Assembly (NCBI RefSeq): GCF_003182255.1
Contig: NZ_QGTQ01000003.1
Location: 275,207-339,206, forward strand
DNA from: Paenibacillus cellulosilyticus
GTDB lineage: Bacteria; Bacillota; Bacilli; Paenibacillales; Paenibacillaceae
Direction: 5' to 3'
Length of the DNA: 64,000 bases
The position numbers and the translations under genes were made by a program. Below are positions 26,036 to 34,708 of this stretch, one piece after another. The notes below the pieces were generated by a model. The model saw nothing but the letters and a program-made list of their open reading frames with translations, had not been told where the DNA came from and did not search any database. The first letter of the stretch is position 1. Every line of letters begins with the position of its first letter.

Positions 26036-27049
26036 ATGGCGCGAGCTTATGGGGGTTTGACTGGAAGACAGAAAGCAGCAATCTTGCTGATTACGCTAGG
26101 ACCTGAAGTATCGGCTGAAATATTCAAGCAGCTGCGCGAGGAAGAAATCGAACAGCTGACACTCGAAATTGCCAATGTTCGCAAAGTCGACAGCGCAGAG
26201 CGCGAACAGATTCTGTCAGAATTCCATCAGATCTGTCTGGCGCAAGAATACATTCAACAAGGCGGTATTGCGTACGCCAAAGATATTCTCGAGAAAGCGC
26301 TCGGCGAGCAGAAGGCTGTTGAAGTCATTAGCCGTCTGACAGCAACATTGCAAGTTAGACCGTTCGACTTCGCTCGCAAAGCGGAGCCAACACAAATCTT
26401 GAACTTTATCCAGAATGAGAATCCACAGACGATAGCATTAGTACTTTCGTATTTGCAAGCCGAGCAAGCTTCCAGCATCCTGTCGTCGCTGCCGCAAGAG
26501 AAGCAGGCAGAGGTGGCAAGAAGAATCGCACTCATGGATAGCACATCGCCGGAAGTTATTTCGCAAGTGGAACGCGTTCTTGAACAAAAGCTGTCCGCAA
26601 CTGTTACGCAGGACTACTCGACAGCAGGCGGTATCGAATCGATCGTTCATATTCTCAACGGTGTCGACCGTGGTACCGAACGTACAATTCTCGATGCGCT
26701 CGAAATTCAAGATCCGGAGCTTGCGGAAGAAATCAAGAAACGTATGTTTGTATTCGAAGATATTGTCAATATCGACAACCGTTCCATTCAACGGATTATC
26801 CGCGACCTCGAGAATGCCGACCTGCAGTTGGCGCTCAAAGTGGCAAGCGAAGAGGTTCGCGAAGCGATCTTCCGCAACATGTCCAAGCGTATGGCGGATA
26901 CATTCAAGGAAGAAATGGAATATATGGGACCTGTCCGGCTGCGTGACGTTGAAGAAGCACAAACTCGCATCGTAGCAACGATCCGCAGACTGGAAGAAGC
27001 CGGTGAGATCATTATCGCTCGCGGCGGAGGAGATGATATCATTGTCTAA
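26036..27049 (+). CDS. fliG: flagellar motor switch protein FliG
   Basis: Rotor protein that generates torque and sets rotation direction. The ATG at 26036 (MARAYGGLTGRQKAAILLITLG) is chosen by alignment with FliG N-termini and the SD GAGGTGG; GTG 26027 would overlap that SD. 337 aa. The EHPQTIA-equivalent motif reads NENPQTIALVLSYL. The C-domain charged ridge (ENADLQLALKVASEEVREAIFRNMSKRMADTFKEEM) contacts the stator. It starts 11 bp after fliF. Confidence 0.97.
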   Translation: MARAYGGLTGRQKAAILLITLGPEVSAEIFKQLREEEIEQLTLEIANVRKVDSAEREQILSEFHQICLAQEYIQQGGIAYAKDILEKALGEQKAVEVISRLTATLQVRPFDFARKAEPTQILNFIQNENPQTIALVLSYLQAEQASSILSSLPQEKQAEVARRIALMDSTSPEVISQVERVLEQKLSATVTQDYSTAGGIESIVHILNGVDRGTERTILDALEIQDPELAEEIKKRMFVFEDIVNIDNRSIQRIIRDLENADLQLALKVASEEVREAIFRNMSKRMADTFKEEMEYMGPVRLRDVEEAQTRIVATIRRLEEAGEIIIARGGGDDIIV

Positions 27050-27881
27050 TTTGATAAAGTCTTCGCACGTTGTTTCCGTTGAAGACTTGCGCAAATTGGA
27101 ATGGTTCAATCGCTATGTGCCACCTGCACCTGCGAATGATCACGTTCAACCAGAGATTCCGCAACCAGATGCCGAGACGATATCACTTCGCGATGAAATA
27201 TTGCAGGATGCACAACAATTCGCTGAAGAACGACTTCAAGAAGCAACGATGCAGAGCAATGCGATGCTGTCAGACGCTGAACAGCAAATCTCGCAATGGT
27301 GGCAATCCCGTCGTGAAGAAGATGAGACGATTATCCGTCAAGCGCAAGATGAAGGTTTCAGCCTTGGCTATGAGGATGGGCGTGCTCAAGCGGTTGGAGA
27401 ACTGAAGCGTGAATGGCAGCAGCGGATTGAAGAAGCACAGCAACTGCTTAGTTCCTCTTATAAGATGCGTGATCAAATTATTCAAGAAGCAGAGCCATTT
27501 CTTGTAGAACTGAGCTGTGCAATTGCTGAGAAAATCATCGGACAAGAACTTACGATGAATCCAGAGCTCGCGGTGGACATGATCCGCAAGTCGCTCGCAA
27601 GACGCAAAGAGCAAGGTGTTATTACATTATGTGTAGCGCCACAGCATTTAGCGTTCATGCAAGCAGCTAGAGAAGAGCTCGCATTATCGATCGACTCGCA
27701 AGCAGAACTTCATATTTTGCCAGATGCAACTGTACAAGATTTCGGATGCGTCATTCGCTCCAGCTTCGGCAGTATCGATGCTCGAATCGATACGCAGCTT
27801 ACCGAGATCAAACGCGAACTGACACAGCTAGCGCTTGAAAGTGACGAGTGGGGGAACGCACATGAACGTTCCGAAGCTTAA
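27033..27881 (+). CDS. fliH: flagellar export ATPase regulator FliH
   Basis: Peripheral stalk protein that links the FliI ATPase to the C ring. 282 aa from ATG 27033 (MISLSNLIKS), with SD GGAGGAG just upstream; TTG 27042 is a possible alternative with more typical spacing. Long coiled-coil middle (about 45-170, rich in E/Q/A) and a conserved V-ATPase subunit-E-like C-domain (AIAEKIIGQELTMNPELAVDMIRKSL, then VRSSFGSIDARIDTQLTEI in equivalent form). It overlaps the end of fliG. Confidence 0.9.
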   Translation: MISLSNLIKSSHVVSVEDLRKLEWFNRYVPPAPANDHVQPEIPQPDAETISLRDEILQDAQQFAEERLQEATMQSNAMLSDAEQQISQWWQSRREEDETIIRQAQDEGFSLGYEDGRAQAVGELKREWQQRIEEAQQLLSSSYKMRDQIIQEAEPFLVELSCAIAEKIIGQELTMNPELAVDMIRKSLARRKEQGVITLCVAPQHLAFMQAAREELALSIDSQAELHILPDATVQDFGCVIRSSFGSIDARIDTQLTEIKRELTQLALESDEWGNAHERSEA

Positions 27882-29187
27882 TACACGGAAGTATCTTGAA
27901 CATTTGCGGCCGATTGATCCTGTCCGGGTAAACGGCAAAGTTACACAAGTTATCGGACTAACGGTTGAATCCGAAGGACCGGATGCAAGTATCGGTGATG
28001 TATGCCATATTTATCCGACCAAAGGTGCAAAGCCGCTCAAGGCTGAGGTCGTTGGTTTTCGTGATAACAAAGTTATTCTAATGCCGCTCGGCGAGCTGGA
28101 TGCGATCGGACCAGGCTGCGATGTTGTTGGTACGGGTAAGCCGCTAACGGTACAAGTCGGTTCCGAACTTTTAGGTAAAGTTCTAGATGGATTAGGGCAA
28201 CCCTTAGACGGTTCCTTCATGCCAAGCCGAATGCCGCATAGCTCGACGAACAATATACCAAGCAATCCGCTCACGCGTCCTCGCGTGAAGGTTCCGCTCG
28301 GGATTGGCGTTCGTGCCATCGATGGTCTGCTGACCGTTGGCCAAGGCCAGCGTGTTGGTATTTTTGCAGGCTCTGGCGTCGGTAAGAGTACATTGCTCGG
28401 TATGATCGCGCGCAACACTTCAGCTGATGTGAACGTCATCGCGCTCATTGGTGAACGTGGTCGCGAGGTGCTCGAGTTTATCGAGAAGGACCTTGGACCT
28501 GAAGGTCTTGCTCGCTCGGTTGTAATCGTCGCAACGTCAGATCAGCCAGCGCTTGTCCGGATGAAGGGCGCTCTGATTGCAACGACGATTGCGGAATATT
28601 TTCGCGATCGCGGCCTGAACGTCATGCTTATGATGGACTCCGTCACACGTTATGCGATGGCATTGCGTGAAGTTGGTCTAGCAATAGGTGAGCCGCCTGC
28701 TACAAGAGGCTACACGCCGTCTGTATTCGCCGCACTTCCGAAGCTGCTCGAACGAGCGGGAACCGGTCAGAACGGTTCCATCACTGCTTTTTACACAGTG
28801 CTCGTAGACGGTGACGATATGAATGAGCCGATTGCCGATGCGGTGAGGGGTATCTTGGATGGTCACATTGTCTTAAGTCGCGAACTTGCGCATCAAGGAC
28901 ATTTTCCGGCGATTGATGTGCTCGCTTCAATCAGTCGCGTCATGAAGGAAATCGTTACGGAAGACCAGCAGGATGCGGCTAATCAGCTTAAAAGTTTGCT
29001 AGCTACTTATAAGAGTTCGGAGGATTTGATCAATATTGGGGCGTATCAAATAGGTTCTAATGAAAAAATTGATCAATCTATTGAAGCAATTGATGAAATT
29101 CGTGCCTTTACAAGGCAGAAAACAAACGAGAAGGTCGGCTTAGAAGAAGCGCAACAGCTTCTGATTCAACAATTTCTCGGGAGATGA
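27862..29187 (+). CDS. fliI: flagellum-specific ATPase FliI
   Basis: Hexameric ATPase of the flagellar type III export apparatus. ATG 27862 is preferred because GGGGGAA lies upstream; it overlaps fliH by 20 bp. 441 aa. Walker A is GSGVGKST at 160-167, Walker B VMLMMDSVTRYAMALREV. GERGREVLEFIEKDLG and PPATRGYTPSVFAALPKLLERAG are family signatures. The C-terminus has a Gln-rich helix that closes the export chamber. Confidence 0.97.
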   Translation: MNVPKLNTRKYLEHLRPIDPVRVNGKVTQVIGLTVESEGPDASIGDVCHIYPTKGAKPLKAEVVGFRDNKVILMPLGELDAIGPGCDVVGTGKPLTVQVGSELLGKVLDGLGQPLDGSFMPSRMPHSSTNNIPSNPLTRPRVKVPLGIGVRAIDGLLTVGQGQRVGIFAGSGVGKSTLLGMIARNTSADVNVIALIGERGREVLEFIEKDLGPEGLARSVVIVATSDQPALVRMKGALIATTIAEYFRDRGLNVMLMMDSVTRYAMALREVGLAIGEPPATRGYTPSVFAALPKLLERAGTGQNGSITAFYTVLVDGDDMNEPIADAVRGILDGHIVLSRELAHQGHFPAIDVLASISRVMKEIVTEDQQDAANQLKSLLATYKSSEDLINIGAYQIGSNEKIDQSIEAIDEIRAFTRQKTNEKVGLEEAQQLLIQQFLGR

Positions 29188-29194
29188 ACGATAA

Positions 29195-29641
29195 GTGGCA
29201 AAGTTCGCGTATGCCTATCAGAAAATAGTAGGTTTAAAGGAAAGCGAGAAGCGTCAAGCGGAATGGATGCTATCTGATGCACTTGGAAAGCTGCAGATCC
29301 AGCAGCTTTCGCTCGAACAATTGTTGTCCGAGCGAAAGCTGTGGGAGGATCGGCAGACGGAGATGGCACAATCAGCAGTATCATTAGGAGAGCTGTTGGC
29401 TGTTCAACAGTATATAAGCTACCTGGACAGCTGCATTCAGAGCAAAAACGCAGAGGTTCGTCGGGCGAATGGAGTAGTAGAGCAAAGTCGCAGCCATCTG
29501 ACTGTCAAATTGAAAGACGAGAAAGTGTGGCTGCAAGCGAAGGAACGAGCATTCAATCGATTCCGGCAAGCAACGATGCTCCAAGAGCAGAACGAGCTAG
29601 ATGAAATGGCGACCGTCCGTTTCATGTTCGCAGCCCCTTAA
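29195..29641 (+). CDS. fliJ: flagellar export chaperone FliJ
   Basis: Small coiled-coil protein of the export ATPase complex (stalk-like, fits in the FliI ring). 148 aa, GTG start 29195 with GGGAGATGA upstream. The protein is almost entirely helical: FAYAYQKIVGLKESEKRQAEW near the N-terminus, long Leu/Glu/Gln heptads, and C-terminal VKLKDEKVWLQAKERAFNRF and QNELDEMA. It is identified by position and architecture as well as sequence. Confidence 0.93.
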   Translation: MAKFAYAYQKIVGLKESEKRQAEWMLSDALGKLQIQQLSLEQLLSERKLWEDRQTEMAQSAVSLGELLAVQQYISYLDSCIQSKNAEVRRANGVVEQSRSHLTVKLKDEKVWLQAKERAFNRFRQATMLQEQNELDEMATVRFMFAAP

Positions 29642-29688
29642 CCGATGCTAGAAAGCTTGCGTGATCCGGGACTTCGGGAGGGATGAAA

Positions 29689-30597
29689 TTGGCGGAAATG
29701 GATTTGGACAATGAGCGCTACAGCGGATTTGAACGATTTATGTTCTTCTTGACGCCGATTTTGTTCACGATCATATTGCTTGGCGTGTTTCTAATGCTCT
29801 TTAACGAGAATATGAGAAACAGAATGCTAGAAGCAGGTAATTCGATTCCTTACTTAGCAGATGTACTTCCAGATCCGAAAACGAAGGAAGAGCCAACTGA
29901 TCAACAAGTGGCTGCTGAGACATCGACTGCAAAGATCGATGAGCTGCGCAAGCAGCTGAACGACAAGACGAGCGAACTTACTGCAGCGCAGGACAAAGCC
30001 GCACTTGCAGATGAGCAAATCAAGCAGCTGCAAAGTGAAATCGAACAGCTGACGAAAGCGAACGAAGAGAAGATGCTCGACGATGAGCAGTATCAAGCGA
30101 AGATTACAGAGTTGGCTAACATGTACGCACTTATGACGCCTAGTAAAGCCGCTCCGATTCTTCAAAGCATGTCCACAGATGAAGCTGTGTTAGTTCTTGA
30201 AGCGATGGCTGTGGATAAACAATCTAAAATACTCGAGAAGATGACTGCGCAGAAAGCAGCTGACATCTCGATCAGTCTGAAAGATGTAGTATCGGCGAAG
30301 GATCGTCAAATCGCTGCATTGCAAGGGCAGTTGGATCGCCAATCGGCATCGAGTACGACGACTACGCAAACGCAAAGCGTGCTGGATACTACACAGCTGC
30401 AGAAGACATTTGCAAGCATGACTGCCAAAAGTGCAGCTGATCTGCTGATCAAAATGGCGGACGTCAGCCCGAGCAAGGTGCTTCGTATTTTGAATGCAGT
30501 GGATGACAGTACACGTGCTAGCATTTTGCAGGAAATGTCGACGATTAATAACGGTGTTACGGCACAACTCGTATCGAAGCTTATGACAGGAAAATAA
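29689..30597 (+). CDS. ylxF: MotE-like coiled-coil membrane protein (YlxF type)
   Basis: Single-pass membrane protein between fliJ and fliK, equivalent to B. subtilis ylxF. TTG 29689 is chosen since GGGAGGG lies 6 nt upstream; ATG 29683 abuts that SD and is unlikely. 302 aa. One membrane helix at about 20-42, coiled coil at about 75-140, then two MgtE-N-like modules: ITELANMYALMTPSKAAPILQS and, near the C-terminus, FASMTAKSAADLLIKMADVSP. MotE in other bacteria chaperones the stator protein MotC; that role here is inference. Confidence 0.85.
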   Translation: MAEMDLDNERYSGFERFMFFLTPILFTIILLGVFLMLFNENMRNRMLEAGNSIPYLADVLPDPKTKEEPTDQQVAAETSTAKIDELRKQLNDKTSELTAAQDKAALADEQIKQLQSEIEQLTKANEEKMLDDEQYQAKITELANMYALMTPSKAAPILQSMSTDEAVLVLEAMAVDKQSKILEKMTAQKAADISISLKDVVSAKDRQIAALQGQLDRQSASSTTTTQTQSVLDTTQLQKTFASMTAKSAADLLIKMADVSPSKVLRILNAVDDSTRASILQEMSTINNGVTAQLVSKLMTGK

Positions 30598-30638
30598 TCG
30601 AATCGCTTGCTTTCTAGGGATGGAAGGAGGTGAAACAG

Positions 30639-32033
30639 ATGGATATGGCAATTGCTTCTACACCAACCGTTCCAGCTGCGCAGACGCAGTCGAAGACGGC
30701 AGCAAATGGCACGGATTCGAGTGCGGCAGCAGCGGGCAGCAGCGGCCAGTTCGGCCAGAAGCTCGCAGGCAGTATGAAGGGGCAAGGCGGTACCAGTACG
30801 GCAGCAGCGAAGACGGAAGCATCGTCGACGACTGCTGCGGACCAAACAGCAGCAACGACGCAGGTGGCAACAGTTGAACAATTAACGGCAGAGCAGCTTG
30901 TTGCAGCAATCGGAGAGCTATTGCAGGGACTGCAAAATAATGCAGACGAGCAGCAATCCGATGATGCGAGTACTCAGGATTCGCAAAATATGTTAGATAC
31001 GCTTCAGCAAATGCTGGATCAATTGAATGCGATGCTGACACTGCTAGGACAGGAGCCTGTACAGCCTTTGCCGCAAGTTCCTGGCTTCGAGGTTGAAGAC
31101 ATGAAAGTTGATGTGGCGCAAGCGCTTGTTCAGCTGCAACAGACGATTGAAAGTGGTCAACTAGGTTCAGCTAAGCTTGGCAACTCGCTCGAATGGCTTA
31201 ACTCACAACTTACAGTGCTGCAGCAATCGGTACAGCAGTTGAAGACAGGACAGAATGAGCAGGCAGCACCTCAAGAGGATGAACAACTCTTGAACATTGC
31301 TCCTCACACTTCGAGTACAAGTGAACAACCAACCGCAACAACTACACAGACGACAGTCACTGTTAAAGCGGTGTCGCTGCTTGATCAGCTGAACCGTAAT
31401 ACGGTAAGCCCAAATCTTCTGCAAGTCATTGCTGGTCAGCAGCAAACGAGTGAGCATGCGGAGGAGCCTGTTGTAACTGCAGACGAAACGCCAATTGCGA
31501 TCAACTTGCATGCACAGGCAGTCGAAGCAGCGCGAACGACCACGGTGGCTCGCACGGTACAAGTACCGCAGCAAGTACCAGTGGAACAATTCGCTGAGAA
31601 GATGGCAGATTTGATGGTCAACAAGTTCGAGGTGAAGACTGCGGCTGGTAATTCGGAAGCGAAGCTGACGCTGACTCCTGAGCATCTTGGACAAGTGGAT
31701 GTACGTATCTCTGTTCAGAATGGTCAATTGACGGCATTATTCGTTACCGATTCGAGTGCGGCAAAGGACATGTTGGACAACCAGTTAGCACTTCTTCGTG
31801 CTAACCTTCAATCTCAAGGTCTAGACGTTGAAAAGTTGGAAGTATCGCAGCAGTCCGTCGACAGTCAGATGGCGCAGCAGCAAGACGGCGGATCCGGCAG
31901 ACAACAGTCAGGTAACAGTAGTGGAACTAGCGATAACAGCGAATCGGAGCTATCTGCATTCGAGACGGAGCTAGCCGAACAGACCGTTATTCGAGGGCTT
32001 GGATTCGGACGCGGTATTAACGTAAGAGCTTAA
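30639..32033 (+). CDS. fliK: flagellar hook-length control protein FliK
   Basis: Secreted ruler that switches export specificity by contacting FlhB when the hook is complete. ATG 30639 has AAGGAGG 8 nt upstream; GTG 30630 is alternative. 464 aa. A Gln/Ala/Thr-rich, low-complexity secreted N-terminal part occupies about 1-310. The conserved C-domain is at about 320-420 (AKLTLTPEHLGQVDVRISVQ, LRANLQSQGLDVEKLEVS). A Ser/Gly/Gln-rich segment comes before the end. flgD follows 37 bp later. Confidence 0.93.
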   Translation: MDMAIASTPTVPAAQTQSKTAANGTDSSAAAAGSSGQFGQKLAGSMKGQGGTSTAAAKTEASSTTAADQTAATTQVATVEQLTAEQLVAAIGELLQGLQNNADEQQSDDASTQDSQNMLDTLQQMLDQLNAMLTLLGQEPVQPLPQVPGFEVEDMKVDVAQALVQLQQTIESGQLGSAKLGNSLEWLNSQLTVLQQSVQQLKTGQNEQAAPQEDEQLLNIAPHTSSTSEQPTATTTQTTVTVKAVSLLDQLNRNTVSPNLLQVIAGQQQTSEHAEEPVVTADETPIAINLHAQAVEAARTTTVARTVQVPQQVPVEQFAEKMADLMVNKFEVKTAAGNSEAKLTLTPEHLGQVDVRISVQNGQLTALFVTDSSAAKDMLDNQLALLRANLQSQGLDVEKLEVSQQSVDSQMAQQQDGGSGRQQSGNSSGTSDNSESELSAFETELAEQTVIRGLGFGRGINVRA

Positions 32034-32070
32034 CAGTTATTGGATACAGCAAGGGATGGAGGTGAAAGAA

Positions 32071-32550
32071 GTGGCATCAACTGTCAGTACTAACTCAGTC
32101 TGGCCGAATTACAGCACATCGAATGTGCAGAAGGCAGCTGCGAAAGAGTCGACTTCAACGCTTGGTAAGGATGATTTCCTGCAATTGTTAGTAACACAAT
32201 TGTCGAACCAGGATCCAAGTTCGCCGATGGATAATACGGAATTTATCGCTCAGATGGCACAGTTCACTTCGCTTGAGCAGATGATGAATATGTCGGACGA
32301 GATGAGTAAGCTTCGTCAAAGTCTCAGTGCAGCTTCTAATTTGATCGGTATGACCGTTGAATGGACTGGTCTGTCGGACGAAGGAGTGACAACAACTTAC
32401 TCTGGCATGGTAGAAGCCGTCACCGTCAAGGATGGCGTACAGTATGCGAAAGTCGGCGATTACGCTGTTAATGTTGATGATTTAAACACGATTACTTACT
32501 CATCTTCATCGTCGACAGCATCTTCTGAGGAAGAGAACAGCAATGAATAA
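32071..32550 (+). CDS. flgD: flagellar hook assembly (scaffold) protein FlgD
   Basis: Hook cap needed for polymerising hook protein. GTG 32071 is chosen because GGAGGTG (32058-32064) lies 6 nt upstream; an ATG at 32056 is in frame but would precede the SD. 159 aa. LGKDDFLQLLVTQLSNQDPSSPMDNTEFIAQMAQFTSLEQM is the FlgD N-domain signature. It is short, lacking the larger C-terminal domain of E. coli, as in B. subtilis. Confidence 0.96.
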   Translation: MASTVSTNSVWPNYSTSNVQKAAAKESTSTLGKDDFLQLLVTQLSNQDPSSPMDNTEFIAQMAQFTSLEQMMNMSDEMSKLRQSLSAASNLIGMTVEWTGLSDEGVTTTYSGMVEAVTVKDGVQYAKVGDYAVNVDDLNTITYSSSSSTASSEEENSNE

Positions 32551-32935
32551 TCGAGTGACAATCGGCTCGATGTATCCGTTGCCAGGACGACCGGCGGATG
32601 TTCGCACATCGTCTAGTGGCCCGTCTATCCTACGCACGTCGGAAAGCCAATTCGAGCAAGTACTGCAGCAGCAGCAATTACAGCTCATATTTAGTCAGCA
32701 CGCAGTTCAACGCATACAACAGCGTGGAATCGAAATGCCGCCAGAGACAATGACGAAGCTGGCTAACGCAGTTGATCAAGCAGCTTCCAAAGGTGCTGTC
32801 GATTCGTTAATCGTTATGCCTGATGTTGCATTGATCGTGAACGTACCGAACCGAACGGTCGTGACCGCAATGGATCATACGCAATTATCGAATACCGTAT
32901 TCACCCAAATAGACAGTGCTGTTATTCTTCATTAA
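32543..32935 (+). CDS. flagellar operon protein, TIGR02530 family
   Basis: 130 aa protein located between flgD and flgE in many Firmicutes. It overlaps the flgD end by 8 bp. Core: FSQHAVQRIQQRGIEMPPETMTKLANAVDQAASKGAVDSL, then MPDVALIVNVPNRTVVTAMD. The exact role is not known; it is tied to hook assembly by position. It has no membrane or signal segment. Confidence 0.85.
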   Translation: MNNRVTIGSMYPLPGRPADVRTSSSGPSILRTSESQFEQVLQQQQLQLIFSQHAVQRIQQRGIEMPPETMTKLANAVDQAASKGAVDSLIVMPDVALIVNVPNRTVVTAMDHTQLSNTVFTQIDSAVILH

Positions 32936-32969
32936 CAAGCAATGGGCTGGACCTGAGAAGGAAGCCTAG

Positions 32970-32995
32970 CAATCGCAGATCGACTGAAGCGATTG
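32970..32995 (+). promoter_or_regulatory. hairpin before flgE
   Basis: CAATCGC (32970-32976) and GCGATTG (32989-32995), a 7 bp stem with a 12 nt loop, in the 99 bp gap before flgE. No T-tract; possible RNA-stability element. Confidence 0.35.
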
Positions 32996-33034
32996 AAATT
33001 CCAATGAACCCGAAACGGGAGGTTGAATTCGTAC

Positions 33035-33853
33035 ATGCTTAGATCGATGTATTCCGGTGTATCCGGCATGCGTGCTTTTCAAACGAAACTCGACGTAATT
33101 GGCAACAATATCGCGAACGTGAATACGGTAGGTTTTAAGAGCGGCCGTGTTATGTTCAAAGATATTTTGAGCCAGAGCGTTTCTGGTGTGACATCACCAG
33201 AAGAGGGTGTACAAGGCGGTACCAACGCAAAGCAGGTTGGCCTTGGCGTAGCAATCTCGTCCATTGATACGGTACATACTGCAGGCAGCGCACAGACGAC
33301 GAACGTAGCGACAGACTTAAGGATCGATGGCGACGGATTCTTCGCAGTTCGCGCTAACGACGAACAAGAGGTTCCATACCTGACGCGTGCAGGTAACTTC
33401 ACCCTTGATTCGGCTCGTCAGCTCGTTACGTCTGATGGCTACTTCGTTCTAGCAGAAGGAGGCGAGCCTATCACTTTGGGTGAAGACGTAACATCGTTCT
33501 CTATCTCAGAGGATGGGACTATTATTTCGGTTAACGCAGACGGTACTTCAGAAGCGACCGACTTCAAAATCGGCGTGGTGAAAGTAACGAACCCTGGCGG
33601 TCTCGAGAAAGTTGGCAATAGCATGTATCGTGTAACGACTAACGCTAACTTGGAAGATATCGAAGTTGGTGCGGCGAACGATGCTGAAACGGGGACAGGC
33701 GCAATTATCTCAGGTCAATTGGAAATGTCAAACGTCGACCTGACGGGCGAGTTTACTGAGATGATCGTGGCACAACGCGGCTTCCAAGCGAACTCGCGCA
33801 TCATCACGACATCCGATGAAATTCTGCAAGAAGTCGTCAATCTGAAACGATAA
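33035..33853 (+). CDS. flgE: flagellar hook protein FlgE (FlgG-type)
   Basis: Hook-building protein in the Firmicute nomenclature. The ATG at 33035 gives MLRSMYSGVSGMRAFQTKLD, almost the B. subtilis FlgE N-terminus. A TTG at 33023 directly abuts the SD GGGAGG and is unlikely. 272 aa. N-terminal rod/hook motif VIGNNIANVNTVGFKSGRV and C-terminal SNVDLTGEFTEMIVAQRGFQANSRIITTSDEILQEVVNL are intact. The gene is followed by a hairpin-bearing gap and swrD. Confidence 0.95.
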   Translation: MLRSMYSGVSGMRAFQTKLDVIGNNIANVNTVGFKSGRVMFKDILSQSVSGVTSPEEGVQGGTNAKQVGLGVAISSIDTVHTAGSAQTTNVATDLRIDGDGFFAVRANDEQEVPYLTRAGNFTLDSARQLVTSDGYFVLAEGGEPITLGEDVTSFSISEDGTIISVNADGTSEATDFKIGVVKVTNPGGLEKVGNSMYRVTTNANLEDIEVGAANDAETGTGAIISGQLEMSNVDLTGEFTEMIVAQRGFQANSRIITTSDEILQEVVNLKR

Positions 33854-33863
33854 AGCAGTGGCC

Positions 33864-33889
33864 GGGGAGAGGTTCTAGAATCTCTCCCT
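33864..33889 (+). promoter_or_regulatory. hairpin between flgE and swrD
   Basis: GGGAGAGG pairs with the downstream TCTCTCCC (one G-T) around TTCTAGAA. No T-tract. It stands in the 123 bp gap between flgE and swrD. Confidence 0.45.
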
Positions 33890-33976
33890 GGGAGCAGCCA
33901 ATGCTTACGAAGCAGCTTTGCCGCTTAGTGGGCTAGACCAATGAGGGTGAGCTGCACAGCCTGTAGGAGGGAACGT

Positions 33977-34207
33977 ATGATTGGCTTAACGCGATTGAAT
34001 GGAACGCGAATTACAATTAACGCTTTGTTGATTGAGACGATTGAAGAGATGCCTGACACGCTTATTACACTCACGACCGGTAAAAAATTACATGTGCTTG
34101 AAAAGTCTTCGGAAGTGATTTCGCTCGTTCAGCGCTATCTTCAGACGATTGGCGCCATTGCGGCGACGACCTATAAGAGCGAGCAAACGGAGGAAACCTC
34201 GTCATGA
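33977..34207 (+). CDS. swrD: flagellar protein FlbD/SwrD
   Basis: FlbD family (YlzI/SwrD in B. subtilis, where it raises flagellar motor power and supports swarming). ATG 33977 has GGAGGG just upstream; the in-frame start at 33941 adds Cys/Arg-rich residues without support. 76 aa: MIGLTRLNGTRITINALLIETIEEMPDTLITLTTGKKLHVLEKS is typical. fliL overlaps its stop by 4 bp. Confidence 0.93.
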   Translation: MIGLTRLNGTRITINALLIETIEEMPDTLITLTTGKKLHVLEKSSEVISLVQRYLQTIGAIAATTYKSEQTEETSS

Positions 34208-34671
34208 GAAAAATGGTACCGTGGTTAATCTCGATCCTGTTAGCCATCACGTTAATTGCGATCGTCGTAGTTGTTCTACTAAATACGATGTTCGACGACA
34301 CAAGCAAGGAGGCCGAATCGACAGAGCCTGTGAAGGTAGAGGTCTTGTCAGCTGATGAGCGAGTGGAGGTCACTTCTGAATTGAAGGATATAAGACGCAA
34401 TCTGCTCGACAATGATTACGTCCTCATTGTGAGCTTTGCGTTTCAGCTAGACAGTAAGAAATCGCAAGAAGATTTCGAGAAAGTGAAAGACATTCAAATC
34501 CGTCCGATCATTAACCGTGTAATTGCGGATATGACGGTCGATCAATTGAGTGGTTCTAAGGGTCAAGATATGCTCTCATCGAAGCTTCTAAATTTGATCA
34601 ACCAAGAGCTTCCCGAAGATGAGAAGCTGGTGAAAGTCGACATTACGAACTTCGTCATGTCCCAGATCTAG
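34204..34671 (+). CDS. fliL: flagellar basal body-associated protein FliL
   Basis: Single-pass membrane protein that surrounds and stabilises stator units. 155 aa. A membrane helix at about 6-27 is followed by an extracytoplasmic stomatin-like domain (DYVLIVSFAFQLDSKKSQEDF, RPIINRVIADMTVDQLSG). It starts within the end of swrD (ATGA overlap) and precedes fliM. Confidence 0.95.
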   Translation: MRKMVPWLISILLAITLIAIVVVVLLNTMFDDTSKEAESTEPVKVEVLSADERVEVTSELKDIRRNLLDNDYVLIVSFAFQLDSKKSQEDFEKVKDIQIRPIINRVIADMTVDQLSGSKGQDMLSSKLLNLINQELPEDEKLVKVDITNFVMSQI

Positions 34672-34708
34672 TCGATAGACCGGTATTCCTGTAAGGGGGG
34701 TGAGAGAT

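Noticed and set aside
27033..27049. Suspected frameshift between fliG and fliH because of overlap
   Set aside because: Both proteins are complete and the overlap is normal translational coupling.
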